From NCBI RefSeq assembly GCF_000739655.1, contig NZ_BATR01000022.1, positions 1 through 64,000 of the forward strand: DNA of 64,000 nucleotides, given 5' to 3'. A model generated the notes under the pieces. It was not told the DNA's origin. It did no database searches and saw only the letters and a program-made list of their open reading frames with translations. Shown here piece by piece: positions 8,896 through 18,066 of the stretch. The position numbers and the translations under genes are program-made. Source of the DNA: Verrucomicrobium sp. BvORR106. GTDB lineage: Bacteria; Verrucomicrobiota; Verrucomicrobiia; Verrucomicrobiales; Verrucomicrobiaceae. The stretch's first letter is position 1, and each line of letters begins with the position of its first letter.

Positions 8896-8949
8896 TACCG
8901 GCCGACAAGGCGAGGTTGACCCCTCCCTGCTGCTGGCCAGACTGTGCCG

Positions 8950-10584
8950 ATGTCTGACTCCCCCTCCAAGACATCCGTTCCCCGTTTTCGGGGCGGTCAG
9001 ATTCGACCCTCAGTCGCGCTCGCGTGGGTGCCGGCCTTGCTGGTGCTGCTGCCTTTGAGCCTGGTCTTCGTCCGCCTCGCCGCTCCGGCCGGAGATGCCT
9101 GGGCTCACCTGGTGGAGGTCCTGCTGCCGGGCTACGTCTGGCAGACTCTCCTGCTGATCACGCTGGTGGTGGCGCTCGCCCTGGCACTGGGGGTGCCCAC
9201 CGCATGGTGGGTGGCGACCGCCCAGTTTCCCGGTCGCGGCTTCTTCCAATGGGCGCTGCTGCTGCCTTTGGCCATGCCTGGATACATCGCTGCGATGGCC
9301 TACGGCGATGCGCTGGAAGGCCTGGTGCCCGTGTACATCTGGGTGAGGCAGAAGTTTGGCGTGGATGCCTTTCTCGCCGCCCAGCAGGTCGCCCGCTGGG
9401 TGCTGGCAGTATTGGTTCTAGGGGCAACGCTGTCCCCCTACGTGTACCTGACGTGCCTGGCTTCGTTCAGTCGCCAAACCGCCGGCCCGCTGGAGGCGGC
9501 GCGGCTCCTGGGTGCTGGACCCGCCCGTCAGTTCTGGACGGTGGCCCTGCCCATGGCCCGGCCTGCGATGGCCGCGGGTGCCAGCCTCGTGGCCTTTGAG
9601 ACGATCAATGACTACGGAGTCGTTTCCTACTTCGGGCTCTCGCCCCTGACGGTGGGGGTGTTCCGGGTGTGGCTGAGCGAGGGCGACCTGGGGGCCGCGA
9701 TCCGGCTGGCGGTGTTCCTGCTGATCTTTGCAATGGGCGCGGTGGTGCTGGAGCGGCTGCAACGAGGGCGGCGAGTATTTGACAGCGAACCTGGTGAGAC
9801 GGTGCTGGCCCGTCGTCGGCCCCGCTGGGCCTGGCAGGGTGGCATGGCGATCCTGTGTCTGATTCCGCTGCTGCTGGGCTTTGGCATTCCCGGCTGGCGA
9901 CTGGGCCGGTGGGCCTCACAGAGCTGGCAGGAGACGGACTGGACCGCCACGATGGAAGCGGCCAGGCACAGCTTTGGCCTGGCGGGAGGCGTGGCCCTGT
10001 TGGTCGTGGCCGCAGCCCTGCTCATGACAGGTACCCAGCGGGCCTGGCGCTCGGCTTCACTGAGGGTGGGACGTCGCATTGGCCTGCTGGGGTACGCGAT
10101 TCCCAGTGCTCTGGTGGCCGTGGGCGTGGGTGGCCTGCTCACCTGGATCGCCACCCTGCCCGGTCTGGGATTCGCCGCGCTGAGCGCCTCGGTCACCGGC
10201 TTGGTTTTCGCTTACTTTGTCCGTTTTCTAGCTGTGGGTCTGCAATCCGTGGATGCTGGGTTCAAGCGGGTGCCTGCCTGTCTGCATGAGGCGGCCCGCA
10301 CCCTGGGGAGCAAACCCTGGGCAGCGCTCTGGCGCATCGAGGTGCCTCTGGTCTGGCCCGCCCTGCTGGCGGCGGCCACGCTGACCTTCATCGACGTCTT
10401 TAAGGAGCTGACGCTCACCCTGGTCCTGCGCCCCTTTAACTACGAGACGCTGGCTACGCGCATCTACCGGCTGACGGATGAGAGTCGCATCCCTGAGGCC
10501 GCCACACCCGCCCTCGTCCTCATCGGCCTCAGTCTGCTGGGGCTGATCCCGCTCGTCCATCTGCGCCAACCCCGTTCCGAATGA
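8950..10584 (+). CDS. Iron ABC transporter permease (FbpB-like, fused double permease)
   Basis: 545 residues with about 12 membrane segments arranged as two homologous permease halves, as in FbpB/CysT-type iron permeases. The EAA-type cytoplasmic loops are visible in each half: LEAARLLGAGPARQFWTVALP (about residues 185-205) and HEAARTLGSKPWAALWRIEVP (about 443-463). The ATG at 8950 is used; a GTG two codons earlier is equally possible. The last 4 bp overlap the ATPase start, so the two are translationally coupled. Confidence 0.95.
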   Translation: MSDSPSKTSVPRFRGGQIRPSVALAWVPALLVLLPLSLVFVRLAAPAGDAWAHLVEVLLPGYVWQTLLLITLVVALALALGVPTAWWVATAQFPGRGFFQWALLLPLAMPGYIAAMAYGDALEGLVPVYIWVRQKFGVDAFLAAQQVARWVLAVLVLGATLSPYVYLTCLASFSRQTAGPLEAARLLGAGPARQFWTVALPMARPAMAAGASLVAFETINDYGVVSYFGLSPLTVGVFRVWLSEGDLGAAIRLAVFLLIFAMGAVVLERLQRGRRVFDSEPGETVLARRRPRWAWQGGMAILCLIPLLLGFGIPGWRLGRWASQSWQETDWTATMEAARHSFGLAGGVALLVVAAALLMTGTQRAWRSASLRVGRRIGLLGYAIPSALVAVGVGGLLTWIATLPGLGFAALSASVTGLVFAYFVRFLAVGLQSVDAGFKRVPACLHEAARTLGSKPWAALWRIEVPLVWPALLAAATLTFIDVFKELTLTLVLRPFNYETLATRIYRLTDESRIPEAATPALVLIGLSLLGLIPLVHLRQPRSE

Positions 10585-11624
10585 GCCTGCTTCACCTCAC
10601 GAATCTCTCCAAGACCTACCCCCGCTCGGAACGCCCAGCGGTGAGAGAGGCCAGCCTGCAGATGCAAGCAGGCGAGCTGCTCGCCCTGGTGGGCGAGAGC
10701 GGCAGTGGCAAGACCACCCTGCTGCGTCTGATCGCCGGGCTGGAAACGGCAGATGCCGGTCAGATCACGGTCGGGGACATCACCGTGACAGATGGGACCA
10801 AGAACGTGGATGCGGAACATCGCGGCGTCGGCCTCGTGTTCCAGCATCATGCGTTGTTCCCCCATCTGACTGTGGCCGCCAACATCGCCTTTGGGATTCG
10901 CCGTCTCGACCGGGCGGAGCAAAAGCGACGGATCGAGGAATTGCTGACTCTGGTGGGCCTGCCGGGATATGAGCGGCGCTACCCCCATGAGCTCTCGGGC
11001 GGTGAACGCCAGCGCATCGCCCTGGTGCGGGCCCTGGCACCCGAACCGCGGCTGCTGCTGCTGGATGAACCCTTCAGCAATCTCGACCCCCAGTGGCGGG
11101 TGGAGATCCGGGATGAGACGCGGCGGATTCTCAAGAAACGGGGCACCAGCGCCCTGCTGGTCACCCACCACACGCAGGATGCGCTCTCGGTCGCGGACCG
11201 CATTGCCGTGCTCTACCGCGGAGTGATTCAGCAGGTGGGCACGCCAGCGGAGATCTACCATGCCCCGGCCAACCGCTATGTGGCGCAGCTCTTTGGCGTC
11301 TGCAATTTCATCCCGGCAGCCAGCCTGGTGCGCCCCTGCGGCACGGTGATCGAGTGCGACATCGGCCCCGCTGCTGCTGAAGATCAGGGTCTGTGGGTGC
11401 GGCCCGAGGATCTGGAGCTGGCCCCTTCAATGGCTGCGCCAGAAGGCGTGCTCAGAGGCGAGGTCCGGACGGTCTCCTTTCAGGGCGATCACCATGATGT
11501 GACGCTGGACTGCACGCTGCCGGGCAAGGCGCCCTTCGAAGTGCGCGTGCAGCATCGGGGTCCAGAAACCATCGCAGCCGGGGAAACCTGGGCACTGCTT
11601 CCGCGACCTCGCACCGGGCGCTAG
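10581..11624 (+). CDS. Iron ABC transporter ATP-binding protein (FbpC-like)
   Basis: 347 residues. Walker A GESGSGKTT (about 38-46), Q loop VFQHHALF, signature LSGGERQRIALVRAL, Walker B LLLLDEPFSNLD and H loop LLVTHHTQDA are all intact. After about residue 235 comes a C-terminal TOBE-like regulatory domain, typical of the Fe/Pot/Mal subfamily. It energises import through the overlapping permease gene. It converges with the EF-hand gene, whose stop is only 2 bp away. Confidence 0.96.
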   Translation: MSLLHLTNLSKTYPRSERPAVREASLQMQAGELLALVGESGSGKTTLLRLIAGLETADAGQITVGDITVTDGTKNVDAEHRGVGLVFQHHALFPHLTVAANIAFGIRRLDRAEQKRRIEELLTLVGLPGYERRYPHELSGGERQRIALVRALAPEPRLLLLDEPFSNLDPQWRVEIRDETRRILKKRGTSALLVTHHTQDALSVADRIAVLYRGVIQQVGTPAEIYHAPANRYVAQLFGVCNFIPAASLVRPCGTVIECDIGPAAAEDQGLWVRPEDLELAPSMAAPEGVLRGEVRTVSFQGDHHDVTLDCTLPGKAPFEVRVQHRGPETIAAGETWALLPRPRTGR

Positions 11625-11626
11625 AC

Positions 11627-11944
11627 TTAGTTCCCCGTTTGCTGCCCTTTGCGGGCGGCGGCTTGCGTCCGGTGGTGGGCGATTTCCTGCGGGGTCAACA
11701 GACCATCACCGTTGTCATCGGCGGATTGGAACCGGCGCTCCAACTGGGGAATGGTGAGCCCGCGGCCCTGGTTCGCGGTGACAAACTCCGGCCACGTCAT
11801 CGGATGCGGAGGCACCGCCATGAGGCGGGCCTTCTTCTTGATTTCTGCCTTGTTCTCCGTCTTCGGTTCAAAGAACCACCAGACGCAGGAGGAGGACATG
11901 AGGGTGGCCCCAAGCAGGGCCATGGTGCGCACCAGAACAATCAT
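11627..11944 (-). CDS. Small exported or lipoprotein EF-hand protein
   Basis: 105 residues from ATG 11944. The longer ORF starts inside a region divergent from the YdbH-like gene and has no domain. The N-terminus MIVLVRTMALLGATLMSSSC looks like a membrane or lipoprotein signal; the Cys at 20 could be lipidated, but the lipobox is poor (SSSC). The C-terminal half carries one canonical EF-hand calcium loop, SADDNGDGLLTPQEI (D-x-N-x-D-G-x-L-x-x-x-E), preceded by a second helix (TIPQLERRF). A periplasmic calcium-binding role is plausible. Confidence 0.65.
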   Translation of the reverse strand: MIVLVRTMALLGATLMSSSCVWWFFEPKTENKAEIKKKARLMAVPPHPMTWPEFVTANQGRGLTIPQLERRFQSADDNGDGLLTPQEIAHHRTQAAARKGQQTGN

Positions 11945-12111
11945 GACAAGGCAGGCGGGAGGTGGGGCGGAGACGCGCCGAGGGTGCAACCATTCCTTCC
12001 GGATTGCAAGCATATCAAAAAAACTGATCTTGTTTGGCGGACACAGCACGCGAGCGGCAACTGGCGGCCGAAGTCCTCGCAATTCCCGTTGCATCCACTA
12101 TGGTCCCCACC

Positions 12112-15100
12112 ATGCCCGAGGCGTCCCCCCAGCCCAAGCGTCCCCGCCCGTTCTGGCGGCGTTTGTTCCGGTGGATGTTCTTGCTGGGTTTCCTGGGCGT
12201 GCTGACCTTGGGCGGCGCGTTGTGGTGGGGCTATCTGGAACGGGTCAGCCTGGCCAACCGGGCGCTGGCGCAGATCGGCCCGTATCAGGCGCAGCTCGAG
12301 GGACTGGATCTGGATCGCAATGGCCACCTGGAAGTGCGAGGCCTGGTGCTGAAGGACCGGAAGAGCGGCGCCACGGTGCTTCGCCTGCCCCGCATCGTGG
12401 GCGAGGTGGGCATCGACCACCTGCGAGCCAAGCGCCTCACGGAAATCACCTTGGATGAACCTGAAATCCTCGTGGACCAGCGCTGGTTGCAAGGCCCCGC
12501 CGCTGCTGCCCCAGCCGCCCCGGTGGACCCCACCAAGCCACCCGTGCTGGCAGGTTATTCCATCGGTCGCTTCCGCATCAAGAACGCGAAGGTGAGCTTT
12601 CACCCTAACGCCCGGACCACGGCGGAGGTGACGATCAACTACGAAGCGGAGGACGTGGCGGTGGATGCCAGCGGCCGCATTCGCAGCGGCGAGCAGGAGC
12701 TGGCGCTGCAGCAGTTGAAGATCAACTCGGAGTCTGATGGAGCCCGGCCGGTGCGGCTGGAGGAGTTCCGCGTGAAGGGTCGGGTCAAGGAAGGCGTGCT
12801 GGAGCTGGATGAGCTGGCTTTGAAACAACCTGAGCTGCATGCCACCCCCACCCTGCTCGCCGCGCTGATGGGCACGGCAACGGAGATGAAGGAACAACAC
12901 GCAGCCCGTCAGCAGGTGCGGAACCAGCCCGATGCCATCCCCGTGGTCCGCGCGCCTGCCGCCGATGGGAGCACGGGGACGGGATCATTGCTGACCGGCA
13001 TTCGCATCGGGCGGCTGGAGATCCTGGATGCCGGGGTCTCGGCGAAGCGTTTTGTGGAAGGCAATCCCATGGGCATGGTGTTGCCGGAGAGCGAAGTCCA
13101 CTTCACCTACCGCACCTCGGGCATCGAGTGGCGGTTCGGACAAGCCCCCACCATGGACGCGCATGCGCTGGAGGTGGCCTATCTGAGCGTCGCCACGCCG
13201 GACAACCAGGGCCATGTGCGCATGAAGGAGGGGCAAGTGCAGGTGGCCAAGATGATGCCCGGCCAGCCCGTGCGGGTGGAGCAACTGTTGTTGCAAGAAC
13301 CACAGGTGCGCTGGACCCCGGCACTGAGGAAACTACTAGAACGGGCGCAAGGCAAGGAAACCCTTCCGACCACGCCGCCTGCGGCGAAAGGCCCCCAGTC
13401 AGAGAAGGCACCCTTTCCCGGGGTGCTCCTGGTAAAGGCGAGCCTCGCCAAGGCCGATGTGGCGCTGAAGGATCCCCAGCTCATGTCCTTCTTCCTGGAA
13501 GTGAAGGGCGGGCTGGACACCTCCGATCTGCTGCTGGACAGCCGCGGCTGGCACTCGCCGCAACGCCAGTCCCTGGATGTGGAGCAGGGGCGGCTGACCT
13601 TCCCGCCTGCTCCGAGCGGCGCGGCCAAAAAGCCGTGGCTGGAGCTGCCCCGCGGTGAGCTGGTGATCGTCCCCGATGAGTGGAACCACACGAAACGCGT
13701 GGAGCGCCTCATGCTGGAGAAGCCGGTGGTCCGGATTCGAGATGGCAACACACCCTGGCTGGCGATGACCGATCCCGAGCTGGTGGGACCGCCCTACCCG
13801 GTGCCGGAAGGTCCGCCCCCGCCTGTGGCCACCGGACCGCAGGCAGAAACGGTGAGCGAGATCACGGAAACTACTCCTGCGGCGAAACCAGAGACCGCAG
13901 AAAAGGATGCCGCACCGCCCTGGTGGAAGCAGCTCCACTTCGGCCAGGTGCTGGTGCGCGAGGGGCTGGTGGACCTGCTGGGCGACCTGCCCAAGCCGGT
14001 GGATGCGCATGCCAACGTCCACATCAGCACGGACAGCAACACGGAGGATGAACCGTTGCACCGGGTGAAGATCGAGAATTTCTCCGCCAGCCTGCCCACG
14101 CTCTCGCGACTGCCCTTCCCTGTCGCCCAGGCCACCGCGCTGGAGGGGGCGGTGCGTCTGCCCCAGATGTGGACGCAGCGCCGGATCGAGGAACTAAAAT
14201 TGACCGGCGCCAGTGTGGATGCCGGGGAGCCGCTCATGCGGCTTTTTGAGAAAGAGGGGGCCAAGGAGGGCTCTGAAGTAACAACGGAGGATGAGGTGGA
14301 AGAGCTGGTGGGACCTCCGGTGCCCAAGGCTGAAGCACCTCAACCCGTTGCCAGCACCGGCCCTGCCGAGCCGCCGTGGGAGGTGGGGCACATGGCGGTG
14401 GTGGAGGGCCAGGTGACCATCTCGAACCTCATCCCCGGATTGTCCTCCGTGAAGTTCGGCGTGGCGTTCGACGCCAGGGACCTGCCGCTGTCTCCTGACG
14501 GGCTCTCCTCTCACGTCGCCCCCCAGCGCATCGAGCTGGCCAATCTGCGCGTGCCCTCCCCCTATGAGCCGCTGCGCCCGGTGGCGGAGCTGGACAGTGT
14601 GTTCCTCAGCTTCACGCTCGGCGGACTGATGCGGAAGGAGATCGACAAGGTGGAGATCGTTAGCCCCACGCTCTATGTGGGCGAAGACCTCTTCTGGTAC
14701 GTGGACTACTACCGCAAGTACGTGATGGAAGGGGCCCAACCCGGCATGCCCGTGCCCATGGTGGTGGCGGCCGGGGACGATCCCACCTTCACCCAGAACG
14801 TGGCCTCCGCTGTGGTCGCGGCGGAGCCCCCCACCAGTCAGGCGGCCTGGAGCGTGAACACCCTGCAGGTGCATAGCGGGAAACTCGTCGTGGCCCCCAA
14901 GGGCAAACCGCTCAAAGGATTCCGCGATCCCTTCCCCTTCAACATCAACACGCAGGTGACCCGCGGCACCCTCCAGGCGGATCTGGACATCCCCAAGGAC
15001 ACGTATGAGATCCCGGACCTGAACCTCCAGCTCGTGAACATGAAGGGGCAGGTGAAGTTCAACCTCCCCATCAAACAGCGGGACAACAACCTCGTGGAAA

Positions 15101-15699
15101 CCTTCGAGGTGGACAGCATCCGCTGGAAGGGCCTGCGCACGGGCAAGGCGTTCCTGAGCGTGACTTATGATTCCGCCGGGATCTATGCGCAGTTTGGTTC
15201 CGAGGCGTACGACGGATATGTGAACGGCCAGGTGAACGTGTACCTGGACGACAATTTCCACTGGGACGGCTGGATTGGCGGCAAGAACGTGACCACGCAC
15301 GAGCTGACCCAGGTGCTCTGCCCGGGCTATTTCATCCTGGACGGCCGGGTGGAGGCCACGCTCGTGGCCCAGGGCAGCAAGGACGAGCTGTACCAGGCGG
15401 ATGGTTCTTTCAAAAACCACTCCCCGGGCAAGTTCACCATCAAGGCGCTCAACGGTCTGATCAACGATCTGCCCAAGGAATGGGGCGACATCCAGCGGAA
15501 GGTCACCCAAATCGGACTGGAAACCCTGCGCGACTTCGAGTATGACCACGCCGAGGCGAACTGCCGCTTTTACGGACGCGAAGGAAATGGCATGCTGCAT
15601 TTCAAAGGTCCGAACGGCTCCCGCAAATTCGAGATCAATGTCTATGACCACCGCTGGACCACGGACAAACCTGCCGCCACTGTCACCTCAGACAACTGA
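12112..15699 (+). CDS. YdbH-like AsmA-family inner-membrane protein
   Basis: 1195 residues from ATG 12112 (an ATG at 12100 is an alternative). A basic, Pro-rich N-terminus (QPKRPRPFWRRLFRW) precedes one membrane helix. The rest is a very long, strand-rich periplasmic region with repeated IGRFRIKNAKVSF / VLVREGLVDLLG type units, as expected for a beta-groove bridging protein. The C-terminal part (LVAQGSKDELYQADGSFKN, then GLETLRDFEYDHAEANCRF) resembles the AsmA-like end. The YdbH assignment rests mainly on the neighbour: the next gene overlaps by 56 bp and looks like YnbE plus YdbL, the E. coli partners of YdbH in outer-membrane phospholipid homeostasis. Confidence 0.7.
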   Translation: MPEASPQPKRPRPFWRRLFRWMFLLGFLGVLTLGGALWWGYLERVSLANRALAQIGPYQAQLEGLDLDRNGHLEVRGLVLKDRKSGATVLRLPRIVGEVGIDHLRAKRLTEITLDEPEILVDQRWLQGPAAAAPAAPVDPTKPPVLAGYSIGRFRIKNAKVSFHPNARTTAEVTINYEAEDVAVDASGRIRSGEQELALQQLKINSESDGARPVRLEEFRVKGRVKEGVLELDELALKQPELHATPTLLAALMGTATEMKEQHAARQQVRNQPDAIPVVRAPAADGSTGTGSLLTGIRIGRLEILDAGVSAKRFVEGNPMGMVLPESEVHFTYRTSGIEWRFGQAPTMDAHALEVAYLSVATPDNQGHVRMKEGQVQVAKMMPGQPVRVEQLLLQEPQVRWTPALRKLLERAQGKETLPTTPPAAKGPQSEKAPFPGVLLVKASLAKADVALKDPQLMSFFLEVKGGLDTSDLLLDSRGWHSPQRQSLDVEQGRLTFPPAPSGAAKKPWLELPRGELVIVPDEWNHTKRVERLMLEKPVVRIRDGNTPWLAMTDPELVGPPYPVPEGPPPPVATGPQAETVSEITETTPAAKPETAEKDAAPPWWKQLHFGQVLVREGLVDLLGDLPKPVDAHANVHISTDSNTEDEPLHRVKIENFSASLPTLSRLPFPVAQATALEGAVRLPQMWTQRRIEELKLTGASVDAGEPLMRLFEKEGAKEGSEVTTEDEVEELVGPPVPKAEAPQPVASTGPAEPPWEVGHMAVVEGQVTISNLIPGLSSVKFGVAFDARDLPLSPDGLSSHVAPQRIELANLRVPSPYEPLRPVAELDSVFLSFTLGGLMRKEIDKVEIVSPTLYVGEDLFWYVDYYRKYVMEGAQPGMPVPMVVAAGDDPTFTQNVASAVVAAEPPTSQAAWSVNTLQVHSGKLVVAPKGKPLKGFRDPFPFNINTQVTRGTLQADLDIPKDTYEIPDLNLQLVNMKGQVKFNLPIKQRDNNLVETFEVDSIRWKGLRTGKAFLSVTYDSAGIYAQFGSEAYDGYVNGQVNVYLDDNFHWDGWIGGKNVTTHELTQVLCPGYFILDGRVEATLVAQGSKDELYQADGSFKNHSPGKFTIKALNGLINDLPKEWGDIQRKVTQIGLETLRDFEYDHAEANCRFYGREGNGMLHFKGPNGSRKFEINVYDHRWTTDKPAATVTSDN

Positions 15700-16360
15700 G
15701 GCCAGCCTCCGCCGTGGCCTGCGCACGCTGACGCTGGCCCTGGGCCTGGGGATGCTGGCCCCAGTGATGATCACGTCGTGCAGCAACTTCAAGGTGGATG
15801 TGAACTCCCCGGAGCCCATCAAGGTGGACGTGAGCATGCGACTGGATGTGTACCAGTACAAGGGCGATGAACCCGGCAAGCCGGACGCCGCCCAAGTGAG
15901 CTATGAGGAGGCTGTCGAACGCCAGCGCAATCGCATGGCGGAAATCCAGCGGCTCAAGGACAACCGCTTTGTCGCCGAAGACCATCGCGGCCTGCTCCAT
16001 CTGCGCCAAAAGCCCGCCGGCGACTGGGGCGAGTACGTGGAGCGCACCGTGAATGCAGAGAACGAAGACCGCACCCTGCTCATGCGGAAGGTGGCCAAGG
16101 ACTCCAACAAACCCCTGCATGAAGTGCAGGCCGAGCAGTGGAAACTCCGCACCGACAAAGCCTACCAAGGCGAGTGGATCGAAGTCCCGGGCGACAAGCC
16201 CAACTCCTTCAAGTGGATCCAGTCCGACGGCCCCCGAGTGAAGAAATCCGCCTCGGCTTCAGGAGCCGTTCCCGATGCCGTCACCCCTGCCTCACCCGCG
16301 CCCGTGCCAACCGGCGACGCGAAACCTACGGAGACAGGTGGCGCGACGGGGGCGGAATGA
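15644..16360 (+). CDS. Lipoprotein with YnbE-like and YdbL (DUF1318)-like parts
   Basis: 238 residues from ATG 15644, overlapping the YdbH-like gene by 56 bp. A signal (residues about 24-45) ends in MITSC, a lipobox-like site. Immediately after, SNFKVDVNSPEPIKVDVSMR matches the short YnbE lipoprotein pattern (PRIEVAAPKEPITINMNVKI). Further on, ENEDRTLLMRKVAKDSNKP then AYQGEWIEVPG matches the YdbL/DUF1318 core (QRxxxYxxLAKxNxVxxxxV ... PGEWV). A Pro/Ala-rich tail follows. In E. coli these are two separate genes, ynbE and ydbL, downstream of ydbH; here they seem to be one protein. The fusion is inferred from pattern and context. Confidence 0.7.
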   Translation: MTTAGPRTNLPPLSPQTTEASLRRGLRTLTLALGLGMLAPVMITSCSNFKVDVNSPEPIKVDVSMRLDVYQYKGDEPGKPDAAQVSYEEAVERQRNRMAEIQRLKDNRFVAEDHRGLLHLRQKPAGDWGEYVERTVNAENEDRTLLMRKVAKDSNKPLHEVQAEQWKLRTDKAYQGEWIEVPGDKPNSFKWIQSDGPRVKKSASASGAVPDAVTPASPAPVPTGDAKPTETGGATGAE

Positions 16361-16368
16361 GAGTTTCG

Positions 16369-16554
16369 GATTAACCACAGAGGCACAGAGAGCACAGAGA
16401 AATGACTTTTTAGACAGAATTAACGGAATTAACAAAATTGGATTGGGGGTTCAGTTCCTCCATTCAGAAGCTGAACCCTAATTCCGTAAATTCTGTTAAT
16501 TCTGTCTAAACCTCAGTTTCAGTCTCTTTGTTCTCTGTGCCTCTGTGGTTAATC
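16369..16554. repeat. Nested inverted repeat between convergent genes
   Basis: The outer arms are near-perfect complements: GATTAACCACAGAGGCACAG at 16369 onward and its complement ending at 16554. Just inside, TTTAGACAGAATTAACGGAA pairs imperfectly with the stretch ending TTCTGTCTAAA near 16510. The element fills the whole gap between two converging genes and could act as a bidirectional terminator. ACCACAGAGGCACAGAG-type palindromes occur in many unrelated bacteria. Confidence 0.85.
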
Positions 16555-16563
16555 TGAACTCCC

Positions 16564-17352
16564 TCAGTCTCTCGGCTTGTCCACTGGCGGCCACTTGGGC
16601 CCGATGTTCACCTTGTCGCCGAGTTCCCTCGGCTTGGTGTTGAGCACTTCCACATCCAGCACGGCCATGAAGCGGGCGCCGATCTCGCGCAGGTACATCT
16701 TGAACATCCACTGCGGGTCCGCGTCCTCGGCATTGAATGCCACGCTGTCGGGCAGGCCGAACCGGCGGGCCATGTAGAGGGCACGTTCGTTGTGAAACTT
16801 CTGGGAGATGATCGTCATGTCCCGCTGACCAAAGATCTGCCGGGCGCGCACCACGCTGTCGAGCGTGCGGAAACCGGCGTAGTCGCAATAGATCCGATCG
16901 GCGGAGATGCCTTTCGCGATCAGGGCATCCTTCATGTCCTGGGGCTCATTCTGGCCATCGCGATCATTGTCGCCGCTCACCAGAAGGAACTGCACCTTGC
17001 CCGCCTGCAGGAGTTTGGCGGCGGCATCCACCCGCGCGTTGAAGAAGGCATTGTCATGCGGACCGACTTTCTTCACGCACCCCAGCACGAGTCCCACGTA
17101 GCGCACGGGGATGTCGTCCACGGAGTGGTAGATCTGTTTGTGCGAGAGCGCCCAAACGATACCATAGCAGCCGCCCACGATAAGGAGGGCATGGATGCTG
17201 AAGATCGTGAGCCGGAGAAGCCAGCGTCGGATGAAGGCGTCGAACCACGCGATCTCCCGCCTCAGACGTTCGCCCAAGGTGGGTTTGTGAATCCCAGGGT
17301 GGCCGGCATGGGGATGGGGGGCGGCGGAAGCTTCCTCCTTGTCTTGACGCAT
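16564..17352 (-). CDS. SanA/YdcF-like (DUF218) membrane protein
   Basis: 262 residues. An N-terminal cytoplasmic basic region is followed by one membrane helix (about residues 46-70). The DUF218 core comes next: VGLVLGCVKK, NARVDAAAKLLQAGKVQFLLVSGDN, MKDALIAKGISADRIYCDYAGFRTLDSVVRA and ITIISQKFHNERALYMARRFGL (last block from about 176), which is the SanA pattern. SanA-type proteins affect envelope barrier function; the chemistry is unknown. It is divergent from dtd with 18 bp between starts. Confidence 0.85.
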   Translation of the reverse strand: MRQDKEEASAAPHPHAGHPGIHKPTLGERLRREIAWFDAFIRRWLLRLTIFSIHALLIVGGCYGIVWALSHKQIYHSVDDIPVRYVGLVLGCVKKVGPHDNAFFNARVDAAAKLLQAGKVQFLLVSGDNDRDGQNEPQDMKDALIAKGISADRIYCDYAGFRTLDSVVRARQIFGQRDMTIISQKFHNERALYMARRFGLPDSVAFNAEDADPQWMFKMYLREIGARFMAVLDVEVLNTKPRELGDKVNIGPKWPPVDKPRD

Positions 17353-17370
17353 CGGCTAGCATCCTGCCCT

Positions 17371-17823
17371 ATGCGGGCATTGATTCAACGGGTTTCGGAA
17401 GCGAGTGTGACCATCGAAGGCACGGTCACGGCCAGGATCGGCACAGGGTACCTCGTGCTGCTGGGCGTCGAGGACGAGGATCACGCCGAAGACGCCGTCT
17501 GGCTGGCCACCAAGATCTCCAAGATGCGCCTCTTCTCCGATGCGGAGGGCAAGATGAACGCCGCCCTCGATGAAGTAGGCGGTGATGTGCTGGTGGTGAG
17601 CCAGTTCACCCTCCACGCCGCCACGAAGAAAGGCAACCGCCCCAGCTACATTCGCGCCGCCCGCCCCGAAAAGGCCATCCCGCTCTACGAACGTTTTGTC
17701 CACGAGCTGGAAACCGCTACCGGCAAAAAAGTCCCCACCGGCGTCTTCGGGGCGGACATGAAGGTGGCCCTGGTCAACGACGGACCCGTGACGATCTGGA
17801 TGGATTCGAAGCAGAAGGAGTAG
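17371..17823 (+). CDS. dtd: D-aminoacyl-tRNA deacylase
   Basis: 150 residues, the standard length, starting MRALIQRVSEASVTIEG. The catalytic SQFTL motif (about residues 77-81, VVSQFTLHA) and the cross-subunit GP motif (ALVNDGPVTIWMDS, NxGPVT type) that gives D-chirality proofreading are present. It hydrolyses D-amino acids wrongly attached to tRNA. The ATG at 17371 was selected by homology. Confidence 0.97.
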   Translation: MRALIQRVSEASVTIEGTVTARIGTGYLVLLGVEDEDHAEDAVWLATKISKMRLFSDAEGKMNAALDEVGGDVLVVSQFTLHAATKKGNRPSYIRAARPEKAIPLYERFVHELETATGKKVPTGVFGADMKVALVNDGPVTIWMDSKQKE

Positions 17824-18066
17824 ACACCAGACTGCCAGACGTCAGACCCCAGACCTGAGGCTTCACGGTGTGAGGTAGCGTAGCGTGGATTGGTGATCTG
17901 CTGAGGTCGTCGGATCCAGCGCACGCCCTGCTTTCCCCTGTGGTTGTGTGAGCACAAACTGCGCCCCCTTGGTGCACTCGTCCCTTCCACGCGTCCACTG
18001 AATTCCAGCCTTGGCAGGGGCTTCCCGTTGCACTTCATTGAGAGCACGCTAAACAAACACCTACAG

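Noticed and set aside
14194-15651. 485-residue frame on the minus strand
   Set aside because: Lies wholly within the YdbH-like gene on the other strand; His/Val-biased shadow composition.
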